DNA from: Lysobacteraceae bacterium
GTDB lineage: Bacteria > Pseudomonadota > Gammaproteobacteria > Xanthomonadales > Xanthomonadaceae
Assembly (NCBI GenBank): GCA_003449195.1
Contig: DMID01000252.1
Location: 869 to 12,742, forward strand
Length of the DNA: 11,874 bases
Direction of reading: 5' to 3'
The position numbers and the translations under genes are program-made. Every line of letters starts with the position of its first letter. Position 1 is the stretch's first letter. The notes below the pieces were generated by a model. The model was not told the origin of the DNA. It did not search any database and was given only the letters and a program-made list of their open reading frames with translations. This document shows, in pieces, positions 1 through 4,973 of this stretch.

Positions 1-1
1 C

Positions 2-625
2 CTGTTCCTGGCCGGCGAGCCGGACGCGGTACGCGGTTTCTACGCCGCGTTGCGCGGGGATGTGCGGTTTGCCGGCCTGTACGTCAAGTACAGCGAGAGC
101 CGCCACCAGCCCTTTGGCCGGCTCAAGGTACGGGTCAAGCCGGAAATCATCAGTTTCCGCCACCCCGAGGCCACGCCGCTGGCGGCGGGCGAGCGGGCAC
201 CGTCGGTCGACCCGGCCACGCTGGCGCGCTGGCTGGATGCCGGCCACGACGATGCCGGCAAGCCGGTGGTGATGCTGGACACGCGCAACGCGCAGGAAGT
301 GGCTTACGGCAGCTTTGCCGGCGCGTTGACCCTGCCGATCGACAAGTTCACCGACCTGCCCGCCGCGCTGGCGCCGCACCGGCAAGCCTTGCGCGATGCC
401 ACCGTGGTCAGCTTCTGCACCGGCGGCATCCGTTGCGAGAAAGCCGCGCTGTGGATGCGTCAGGACGGCATGGACAACGTGCTGCAGCTCGACGGCGGCA
501 TCCTCGGGTATTTCGAGCAGGTCGGCGGCGCGCATTACGAAGGCGAGTGCTTCGTGTTCGACGGCCGTATCGCGCTGGACCCGGCCTTGCAACCGCACGC
601 GGACGAAGCGCCGGCCGCGGCCTGA
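2..625 (+). CDS. trhO: tRNA uridine(34) hydroxylase TrhO (rhodanese family), 3' part
   Basis: The reading frame is open from the first bases of the window, so the true start lies upstream; 207 residues of the C-terminal part are visible. The family hydroxylates uridine 34 of certain tRNAs in the cytoplasm, an early step toward 5-methoxyuridine or 5-carboxymethoxyuridine. The visible fragment begins in the N-terminal ferredoxin/acylphosphatase-like region (VKYSESRHQPFGRLKVRVKPEI), followed by a rhodanese domain with VVMLDTRN and the active-site loop FCTGGIRCEKA. The catalytic cysteine is residue 139 of the fragment (codon 416-418) and a second cysteine sits six residues later. The EGECFVFDGR motif after the rhodanese fold is typical of TrhO/YceA and separates it from simple thiosulfate sulfurtransferases. 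The tail is short and alanine-rich. The next gene starts 82 bp downstream on the same strand, with no clear terminator between them. Confidence 0.9.
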   Translation: MFLAGEPDAVRGFYAALRGDVRFAGLYVKYSESRHQPFGRLKVRVKPEIISFRHPEATPLAAGERAPSVDPATLARWLDAGHDDAGKPVVMLDTRNAQEVAYGSFAGALTLPIDKFTDLPAALAPHRQALRDATVVSFCTGGIRCEKAALWMRQDGMDNVLQLDGGILGYFEQVGGAHYEGECFVFDGRIALDPALQPHADEAPAAA

Positions 626-707
626 ATGCACCTGCCGCCGGCAAGGCGAAATCAGCGTTCCACCGGCAGCTGCTGATTTCATCCGGCCCCGCCTCCATCC
701 TGTGGGC

Positions 708-1724
708 ATGGACACGCCCACTCTCCCGTACTCGATCCTCGACCTCGCCCCCGTCTGCGAAGGCAGCGACGTCGGCGCCGCCTTCGGCCATGCGCTCGAT
801 TTGGCGCGGCACGCCGAACAATGGGGCTACCGCCGCTACTGGCTGGCCGAACACCACAACATGCCCGGCATCGCCAGCGCCGCCACGGCGGTGCTGATCG
901 GCCACATTGCCGACGGCACGCGCAGCATCCGCGTCGGCTCCGGTGGCATCATGCTGCCCAATCATTCGCCGCTGCAGGTGGCCGAACAGTTCGGCACGCT
1001 GGCCGCGTTGCATCCCGGGCGCATCGACCTCGGGCTGGGGCGTGCGCCGGGTACCGATCAGGCCACCGCCCGCGCATTGCGGCGCTATCACGACGGCGCC
1101 GACCGTTTTCCGCAGGACGTGGCCGAGCTGCTGCATTACTTCGAACCGGCCGTGCCCGGACAGGCGGTGCGCGCGGTGCCCGGTGCCGGGCTGGAGGTGC
1201 CGGTGTGGCTGCTCGGTTCCAGCCTGTTCAGTGCGCGGCTGTCGGCGGCAATGGGCCTGCCGTTCGCGTTCGCCTCGCACTTCGCCCCGGATGCGATGGA
1301 CGAGGCGTTGGCGATCTACCGCCGCGAATTCATTCCGTCCGCAAGGCTGGCCACGCCTTACGCCATGCTGGCGTTGAACGTGATCGGCGCCGAGTCCGAA
1401 GCCGAAGCGCGGCGCCTGTTCACCAGCCAGCAGCAGGCCTTCGTCAACCTGCGGCGCGGCATGCCGGGGCGGATCCCCGCGCCGATCGACGACATCGAGG
1501 CCTATTGGCAGCCACACGAGAAGCTCGGCGTGGAACAGGCGCTGGCCTGCACCGTGCTGGGCGACGAAGCCGGCGTGCGCGACGGGCTGGCCGCGTTTGC
1601 CGCACGCCACAAGCCCGACGAATTGATGTTCACCGCCAACATCCACGACCATGCCCTGCGGCTGCGCTCGTTCGACATCGCGGCGCGTGCCTGGAACGCC
1701 GTTTCGGGACGGAAAAACGCCTGA
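708..1724 (+). CDS. LLM-class flavin-dependent oxidoreductase (YhbW/MsnO8-like)
   Basis: This 338-residue protein belongs to the luciferase-like monooxygenase superfamily, enzymes that use reduced FMN to oxidise small organic substrates. The N-terminal run PYSILDLAPVCEGS (about residues 7-20), the WLAEHHNMPGIAS block (about 45-57), GSGGIMLPNHSPLQVAEQF and RIDLGLGRAPGTD are signatures of the 'group 1' branch that includes E. coli YhbW. The length matches that family and the single domain is complete. ATG at 708 was chosen because homologues begin a few residues before the LDLAPV block; the frame is open further upstream, but that stretch overlaps trhO and does not read like this family. The ribosome-binding site is weak. 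The physiological substrate cannot be told from sequence. A 9-bp perfect inverted repeat spans the stop codon. Confidence 0.9.
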   Translation: MDTPTLPYSILDLAPVCEGSDVGAAFGHALDLARHAEQWGYRRYWLAEHHNMPGIASAATAVLIGHIADGTRSIRVGSGGIMLPNHSPLQVAEQFGTLAALHPGRIDLGLGRAPGTDQATARALRRYHDGADRFPQDVAELLHYFEPAVPGQAVRAVPGAGLEVPVWLLGSSLFSARLSAAMGLPFAFASHFAPDAMDEALAIYRREFIPSARLATPYAMLALNVIGAESEAEARRLFTSQQQAFVNLRRGMPGRIPAPIDDIEAYWQPHEKLGVEQALACTVLGDEAGVRDGLAAFAARHKPDELMFTANIHDHALRLRSFDIAARAWNAVSGRKNA

Positions 1725-1749
1725 ACAGGGGCCGATGGCATTTCCGTCC
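1707..1749 (+). repeat. inverted repeat spanning the stop of the LLM oxidoreductase gene
   Basis: GGACGGAAA (1707-1715) and its perfect complement TTTCCGTCC (1741-1749) enclose a 25-nt loop that contains the TGA stop at 1722-1724. No T-tract follows, so it is not a standard intrinsic terminator. It could stabilise the 3' end of the mRNA or be chance. Confidence 0.35.
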
Positions 1750-1866
1750 GGACCCGCGTATCGTGCGCGCCACTGTGTTTGCTGGGGTCACAATGAATCG
1801 TGGCCCGGTGAGTCGAATCGGTTGATCCGCTTCATCGTTCCGCCTTGTCAACGCCTGCAATCCAGT

Positions 1867-1891
1867 CATGGCCCCATTCCATCCGGCCATG
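1867..1891 (+). promoter_or_regulatory. hairpin in the 5' leader of the cold-shock gene
   Basis: CATGGCC (1867-1873) and GGCCATG (1885-1891) form a perfect 7-bp stem with an 11-nt loop, ending about 20 nt before the Shine-Dalgarno sequence AAGGAG of the cold-shock gene. Long structured 5' leaders are known in the cspA family, where they change translation with temperature. Whether this stem does so is an inference. I could not pick a convincing promoter in 1725-1922. Confidence 0.35.
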
Positions 1892-1922
1892 TCCAATTCA
1901 ACGTTCTCAAGGAGCAGCAACA

Positions 1923-2132
1923 ATGTCCGACCGTCAGACCGGCACGGTGAAGTGGTTCAACGATGCCAAGGGCTTCGGTTTCGTCACCCAGGAAAACGGC
2001 CCCGACCTGTTCGTGCACTTCCGCGCGATCCAGGGCACTGGCTTCAAGACCCTGAAGGAAGGCCAGAAGGTCACCTTCGTGGTCGTCGAAGGCCAGAAGG
2101 GCCTGCAGGCCGACGAGGTACAGGCGCTGTAA
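1923..2132 (+). CDS. cold-shock protein, CspA family
   Basis: This 69-residue protein is a single cold-shock domain, a five-stranded OB-fold that binds single-stranded RNA and DNA and melts RNA secondary structure in the cytoplasm. The opening GTVKWFNDAKGFGFV contains RNP1 (KGFGFV), and LFVHF is RNP2. HFRAIQGTGFKTLKEGQKV and the GQKGLQADEV ending are typical of the proteobacterial CspA/CspD-like group. The length is exactly that of the family. ATG at 1923 follows AAGGAG with good spacing; an in-frame ATG at 1845 would add 26 unrelated residues and has no such site. The gene stands alone, followed by a strong terminator. Which paralogue it is, and whether it is cold-induced or constitutive, cannot be decided from sequence. 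Confidence 0.95.
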   Translation: MSDRQTGTVKWFNDAKGFGFVTQENGPDLFVHFRAIQGTGFKTLKEGQKVTFVVVEGQKGLQADEVQAL

Positions 2133-2156
2133 GCAGTCCCTGAGTCGCAAGGCCGC

Positions 2157-2184
2157 AAAACGCCGGGCATGCCCCGGCGTTTTT
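2157..2184 (+). terminator. intrinsic terminator of the cold-shock gene
   Basis: AAAACGCCGGG (2157-2167) pairs perfectly with CCCGGCGTTTT (2173-2183) across the 5-nt loop CATGC, and the stem runs into a T5 tract. It lies 25 bp after the stop codon. The A-rich 5' side makes it potentially bidirectional. Confidence 0.9.
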
Positions 2185-2259
2185 CGTTTTCGGCCGGCTG
2201 CGGCGGCCACCATGACCGAGCCACGGCTGACGCGGGCATGACTGTTGCAGCGGGTTTCC

Positions 2260-2288
2260 TTGTGATGTGGCCGGGCAGCCCATACACT
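2260..2288 (+). promoter_or_regulatory. candidate sigma70-type promoter of ssrA
   Basis: TTGTGA (2260-2265) and TACACT (2283-2288) are separated by 17 bp and match the -35 and -10 consensus at four of six positions each. Transcription would begin near 2295, leaving a leader of about 24 nt to be removed by RNase P from the tmRNA precursor, which is the expected arrangement. Confidence 0.5.
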
Positions 2289-2318
2289 TGCGCCATCGGT
2301 TGACCGATACGATTTCCC

Positions 2319-2671
2319 GGGGATGCACTGGTTTCGACGGGGGTTGTGAAGTCGTCCGGAGCATGCCGAGGGGGCAGCTTTCCTCGTAAATCCAGCGGCA
2401 AAACTCATAGTTGCCAACGACGACAACTACGCTCTGGCCGCTTAAGGCCTAGCCCCGAACCCACTTGTGCCCGTGCTCGTGGATGTAGGGTCATCATCAC
2501 GGGATCGCCCGAAGCTGCCGCCTGTCGGCAAGGGTCAAATCAAGCAGGCTGGTCCTCCGGTGCGCTTTGCGCGACGTGCTGCCGGGGGGCGAGACTCAAC
2601 GTCGAGCTAAGCATGTAGCGCCGGGCATGGATCGCCTTCGGACGGGGGTTCGATTCCCCCCATCTCCACCA
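2319..2671 (+). ncRNA. ssrA: transfer-messenger RNA (tmRNA)
   Basis: This 353-nt RNA gene rescues ribosomes stalled on broken mRNAs together with SmpB and tags the incomplete protein for proteolysis. The 5' end GGGGATGCACTGGTTTCGAC and the 3' end CATCTCCACCA form the tRNA-like acceptor stem (GGGGATG pairs with CATCTCC, with one G-U), and CCA at 2669-2671 is encoded. The T-arm is GGGGG-TTCGATT-CCCCC near 2644-2660. The 5' half holds the conserved GCATGCCGAGGGGCAGC and CCTCGTAAA blocks, followed by the resume codon and tag. The length is close to the 363 nt of E. coli. The gene is intact although an integrative element begins directly at its 3' end, the usual outcome when an integrase restores the RNA's 3' end. 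Confidence 0.97.
2413..2445 (+). other. tmRNA tag-peptide reading frame
   Basis: The in-RNA frame starts at the resume codon GCC (2413-2415) and reads ANDDNYALAA followed by TAA (2443-2445). It is preceded by ATAGTT, matching the conserved sequence upstream of the E. coli resume codon. The C-terminal ALAA is the degron recognised by ClpXP/ClpAP. It differs from the E. coli tag ANDENYALAA only by Glu to Asp. Confidence 0.95.
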
Positions 2672-2680
2672 AATAGCAGT
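2649..2680 (+). other. attL: ssrA 3' end and junction with the integrative element
   Basis: The T-loop to CCA end of ssrA, TTCGAT...CCACCA, continues as AAATAGCAGT. The same order recurs, imperfectly, at 7189-7219: TTCGAT, then CCCCATC, then CCACCAAAT, then GCAGT, with three substitutions, one deletion and one further substitution. Tyrosine integrases commonly use the T-loop half of ssrA as target. The similarity continues through the terminator on both sides. Confidence 0.65.
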
Positions 2681-2696
2681 CCAACGCGGGACGAAG

Positions 2697-2739
2697 AAGG
2701 CCGGAAAGCCCAATAAAATCAAGGCTTCCGGCCTTTTTT
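2697..2739 (+). terminator. intrinsic terminator downstream of ssrA (left copy)
   Basis: AAGGCCGGAAAGCC (2697-2710) pairs with GGCTTCCGGCC (2723-2733), with one bulged A, over a loop of 12 nt, followed by six T residues (2734-2739). It ends ssrA transcription before the integrase gene. A related terminator stands after the attR copy at 7233-7275. Confidence 0.85.
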
Positions 2740-2780
2740 GTGTCCAACGCGGTGCGATGAGGAGCATTGCAAGCTACCGT

Positions 2781-2833
2781 CTGGCGGCGGTAACTTTGGC
2801 GGGAACTCAGATACCGCCAAAAGGGTTACCGCC
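2781..2833 (+). repeat. four-copy GGCGGTAAC array just upstream of the integrase start
   Basis: Two direct copies, GGCGGTAAC (2786-2794) and GGCGGGAAC (2798-2806), are followed by two inverted copies, GATACCGCC (2810-2818) and GTTACCGCC (2825-2833). The last ends at the base before the integrase ATG. The first three are spaced 12 bp and the last 15 bp. The array can act as double-stranded binding sites or fold as a hairpin over the ribosome-binding region AGGG (2822-2825). The two direct copies recur at the other end of the element (7111-7137), which suggests integrase arm-type sites combined with autoregulation. Confidence 0.7.
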
Positions 2834-4069
2834 ATGCCCGCTCCCGTCACGCCCCTGACCGATACCGCCATCCGCAAGGCCAAGCCCGGCCCTGACCAGA
2901 TCAAGCTGCGCGACGGCGGCGGCCTGTACCTGCTGCTGCGGCCCGATGGCGCGCGCTGGTGGCGCTGGGACTACCGCCGACCGGTCACGGGGAAGCGCAA
3001 CACCCTGAGCGTGGGCACCTATCCCGACGTGAGCCTGTCCGAAGCCCGTCAACGCCATGCCGAAGCCCGCAAGCTGCTGGCCGCTGGCGTTGACCCCGGC
3101 GAGCAGCGCAAGGCGGAGAAAGCCGCCGGTGCCGACCGTGCGGCCAATTCGTTCGAGGTGGTGGCACGCGAGTGGCTGGCGAAACAGACATGGGTGCCCG
3201 GCTACAAGGACAAGGTGGCCGCGTGGATGGGTAACGACGTGTTCCCGTACATAGGTGGCCGCCCCATTGCCGAGCTGACCGCGCCGGAGTTCCTGCGGGT
3301 GGCCCGGCGGATCGAGGAACGCGGGGCCATCGAATCGGCCCACCGGATCATGCAGAACTGCGGGCAGGTGATGCGCTACGCCATCGCCACGGGCCGGGCC
3401 GAGCGGAACCCGGTGGCCGACCTGAAAGGCGCGCTGACGCCGGCACAGGAAAACCACCACGCCGCCATTACCGACCCTGCCGGGCTTGGGGGGCTGCTGC
3501 GCGCCATCGACGGCTATACCGGCGACCCTGCCACGCGTGCTGCCCTGAAACTGGCCCCGTTGCTGTTCGTGCGGCCCGGTGAACTGCGACAGGCCGAGTG
3601 GTCGGAGTTCGATCTGGACAAGGCCGAATGGAACATCCCGGCCGAGAAGATGAAGATGCGCCAGCCGCACCTTGTCCCGTTGTGCGAGCAGGCCGTGGCG
3701 ATCCTGCGGGAGTTGCAGCCGCTGACCGGGCGAGGGCAGTACGTGTTCCCCGGTGGCCGTTCCCCGCGCCGGCCGATGAGCAACAACGCCTTGAACGCCG
3801 CCCTGCGCCGTATGGGCTACGCCAAGGAGGTGATGACCGCCCACGGCTTCCGGGCCAGCGCGCGCACGTTACTGGACGAGGTGCTGGGCTTCCGGCCGGA
3901 CTACATCGAACACCAGTTGGCACATGCCGTGCGCGATCCGCTGGGCCGGGCCTACAACCGCACGCAACACCTGCCCGAGCGCCGCAAGATGATGCAGGCA
4001 TGGGCCGATTATCTGGACAGCCTGCGCGAAGGTGGCAACGTGGTGCCGCTGAGGGCCAAGGCGAGCTGA
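2834..4069 (+). CDS. P4-type tyrosine recombinase/integrase
   Basis: This 411-residue site-specific recombinase should integrate and excise the element at ssrA. The N-terminal 90 residues are the DUF4102 arm-binding domain (TDTAIRKAKPG, DGGGLYLLLRPDG, RWDYRRP, SVGTYPDVSLSEAR), followed by a SAM-like core-binding domain (about 105-200) and the catalytic domain. Visible catalytic residues are R247 in RPGELR, H337 and R340 in HGFR, H364 and the nucleophile Y374 in GRAYNR, so the enzyme looks intact; the length is that of P4-like integrases. ATG 2834 was chosen because family members start about ten residues before TDTAIRKAKPG. An upstream ATG at 2738 would translate through the terminator and repeat array. 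It lies next to attL and reads away from ssrA. The GGCGGTAAC array touching its start codon suggests control by integrase or a directionality factor such as the AlpA protein. Confidence 0.93.
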   Translation: MPAPVTPLTDTAIRKAKPGPDQIKLRDGGGLYLLLRPDGARWWRWDYRRPVTGKRNTLSVGTYPDVSLSEARQRHAEARKLLAAGVDPGEQRKAEKAAGADRAANSFEVVAREWLAKQTWVPGYKDKVAAWMGNDVFPYIGGRPIAELTAPEFLRVARRIEERGAIESAHRIMQNCGQVMRYAIATGRAERNPVADLKGALTPAQENHHAAITDPAGLGGLLRAIDGYTGDPATRAALKLAPLLFVRPGELRQAEWSEFDLDKAEWNIPAEKMKMRQPHLVPLCEQAVAILRELQPLTGRGQYVFPGGRSPRRPMSNNALNAALRRMGYAKEVMTAHGFRASARTLLDEVLGFRPDYIEHQLAHAVRDPLGRAYNRTQHLPERRKMMQAWADYLDSLREGGNVVPLRAKAS

Positions 4070-4110
4070 GTTTTTAACGAACACCCGCACCTAGCCCGAC
4101 GGGGCGAAAA

Positions 4111-4128
4111 GCCGGACACCCTGCCGGC
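4111..4128 (+). terminator. weak hairpin after the integrase gene
   Basis: GCCGG (4111-4115) and CCGGC (4124-4128) form a 5-bp stem with an 8-nt loop, followed by GTTGTTTGGG instead of a clean T-tract. It is placed about 40 bp after the integrase stop and could be a weak terminator. The evidence is thin. Confidence 0.25.
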
Positions 4129-4292
4129 GTTGTTTGGGCGGAATCGCGTTTTGCGCACTTTCAGAATTATTTATCTTAAATTCACAAAATGTTCCACGGC
4201 CCCGGCAGAAAGAAGTATCTGCTTTTAGACGTGATTGAACGGGTTTAGCTGTTCTTGTTGGGGCAAAGACATTCCCCTGATTGGCTTTCAGA

Positions 4293-4304
4293 GTTGTCCA
4301 CAAC
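4293..4304. promoter_or_regulatory. near-palindrome GTTGTCCACAAC with DnaA-box-like core
   Basis: GTTGT and ACAAC form perfect 5-bp arms around CC. The core TTGTCCACA differs at one base from the DnaA-box consensus TTATCCACA. The site ends 8 bp before the candidate -35 element, so it may be an operator of the AlpA-primase operon or part of a replication origin. Only one such site was found. Confidence 0.35.
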
Positions 4305-4312
4305 ATCTGGCG

Positions 4313-4341
4313 TTGACGTCAGAAAATAACCCCATTATGTT
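4313..4341 (+). promoter_or_regulatory. candidate promoter of the alpA-primase operon
   Basis: TTGACG (4313-4318) matches the -35 consensus at five of six bases. TATGTT (4336-4341), with a 17-bp spacer, matches the -10 consensus at four of six. Transcription would start near 4348 and give a leader of about 225 nt before the alpA-like gene. This leader contains the alternative stems at 4377-4461. Confidence 0.45.
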
Positions 4342-4376
4342 GATCCTGTGACGGACGACATGGGATTCCTGTGTGT

Positions 4377-4461
4377 CCATCACGGGATGATGGCAATGCC
4401 CCGAGGGAGCCAATAAAAAAGGCCCCCACCGCGGCAACGGCAGGGGCCTTTGACCATCATC
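4377..4461 (+). promoter_or_regulatory. attenuator-like leader with mutually exclusive stems and terminator hairpin
   Basis: The segment GATGATGG (4386-4393) can pair in two ways. It pairs upstream with CCATCA (4377-4382) as a short hairpin, or downstream with CCATCATC (4454-4461) as a perfect 8-bp long-range stem. The second pairing encloses a terminator-like hairpin, AAAGGCCCC (4418-4426) with GGGGCCTTT (4443-4451). That hairpin has only a T3 tail on the plus strand. On the minus strand it runs into T6, so it is a better terminator for leftward transcripts. The arrangement between a promoter and the alpA-like gene suggests control by premature termination or a small regulatory RNA. Confidence 0.45.
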
Positions 4462-4572
4462 GTTGCAAGTCAATTACATCCATGATGAGCCGGAATCGTC
4501 CGGCCAACGGACTATGCAATGCGCATGGCCCACTAGGCAAGCGGTTTCGGCTCCCCTGTTCAACGGAGAGCC

Positions 4573-4821
4573 ATGAGCACATCTGCACCCCACTCACTGT
4601 TACTGGCAGTTTCACCGGTCGCATTCAATCCGTTGCCCGTCACGGGCTTTTTGCGACTTTCCGAAGTTCTGAGGCTTTATCCGGTAGCCAAGTCCACTTG
4701 GTGGGCTGGCGTGAAATCCGGGCGCTACCCCAAGCCGGTCAAACTGGGCGAACGCTGCACGGCGTGGCGCGTTGAAGATATCCGCGCGCTGATCGAGGCC
4801 GCCGGCAAGGAGGCTGCCTGA
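4573..4821 (+). CDS. AlpA-family transcriptional regulator / excisionase-like protein
   Basis: This 82-residue DNA-binding protein has an AlpA-type winged helix-turn-helix. GFLRLSEVLRLYPVAKSTWWAGVKSGRYPKPVKLGERCTAWRVEDIRALI spans residues 25-74. The helix-turn-helix is about 27-50 and the wing around KLGERCTAWR. AlpA-like proteins activate or repress integrase and replication genes of P4-like elements, and some act as excisionases. The first 24 residues (MSTSAPHSLL...) are a non-conserved extension and make it slightly longer than the usual 65-75 residues; no internal ATG exists, and GGAGAG at 4565-4570 supports the chosen start. It is the first gene of a plus-strand operon. Its TGA stop shares one base with the next ATG. 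The likely targets are its own leader promoter and the GGCGGTAAC repeats, but this is inference. Confidence 0.85.
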   Translation: MSTSAPHSLLLAVSPVAFNPLPVTGFLRLSEVLRLYPVAKSTWWAGVKSGRYPKPVKLGERCTAWRVEDIRALIEAAGKEAA

Positions 4822-4973
4822 TGAATGGCCCCCAAGAAAAGCGAAGCCCGGCGCAGAGGCCGGGTGTCATGCGCAAGCTGGCGGGCTGGGCGCGCTGCAA
4901 TTGTAGCTTCCTCGCTGAAGCGGCGGTGCTGTTGACGATGGCGACCGTGCTACTGCTGGAGGTGCTGCGATGA
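4821..4973 (+). CDS. 50-residue single-helix membrane peptide, unknown function
   Basis: This short frame was identified by translation coupling. It has a near-perfect Shine-Dalgarno AAGGAGG (4807-4813) seven bases before its ATG. The ATG shares one base with the alpA-like stop, and its own stop overlaps the next ATG as ATGA (4970-4973). The first half is basic and polar (MNGPQEKRSPAQRPG, then VMRKLAGWARCNC), with cysteines at 26 and 28. Residues about 31-49 (LAEAAVLLTMATVLLLEVL) are a hydrophobic helix. The positive N-terminal half would predict the N-terminus in the cytoplasm. I do not recognise a family. It could be a membrane anchor for replication proteins, a toxin or superinfection peptide, or simply a coupling frame. 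The position between regulator and primase argues that it is translated. Confidence 0.6.
   Translation: MNGPQEKRSPAQRPGVMRKLAGWARCNCSFLAEAAVLLTMATVLLLEVLR

Larger units (their letters stand above)
4070..4572. other. 503-bp intergenic control region between integrase and alpA-like operon
   Basis: No convincing gene is seen here on either strand. The part 4145-4200 is clearly AT-richer than its surroundings (runs such as AATTATTTATCTTAAATTC), as expected for regulatory or origin DNA in a GC-rich genome. Further on come a near-palindrome with a DnaA-box-like core (4293-4304), a candidate promoter (4313-4341), a switchable pair of RNA stems with a terminator-like hairpin (4377-4461), and a 6-bp stem with a tetraloop, GCCGGA-ATCG-TCCGGC (4489-4504). 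A weak hairpin GCCGG/CCGGC (4111-4128) after the integrase stop may end its transcript. The spacing makes this the main control region of the element. Confidence 0.6.

Noticed and set aside
408..1652. 414-codon minus-strand frame opposite trhO and the oxidoreductase gene
   Set aside because: It is antisense to two recognisable protein genes, has low-complexity Arg/His/Gln-rich composition and no motif; it is a GC-bias shadow.
2346..2618. 90-codon plus-strand frame inside the tmRNA gene
   Set aside because: The region is fully explained by tmRNA structure and the tag frame; the conceptual protein has no family features.
2738..2833. Upstream in-frame ATG that would extend the integrase by 32 residues
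   Set aside because: It begins within the terminator T-tract, translates the repeat array, and gives residues not seen before the DUF4102 domain in this family.
2786..2833. GGCGGTAAC copies considered as a CRISPR array
   Set aside because: The units are only 9 bp, spaced 12-15 bp, partly inverted, and have no spacer-sized intervals or cas genes.
2807..3844. 345-codon minus-strand frame opposite the integrase
   Set aside because: The plus strand encodes an integrase with all catalytic residues; the antisense product has no domain signature.
4371..4775. 134-codon plus-strand frame in the leader and overlapping the AlpA-like gene
   Set aside because: It runs through the terminator-like hairpin and overlaps the AlpA-like gene in another frame, with no domain and no ribosome-binding site.
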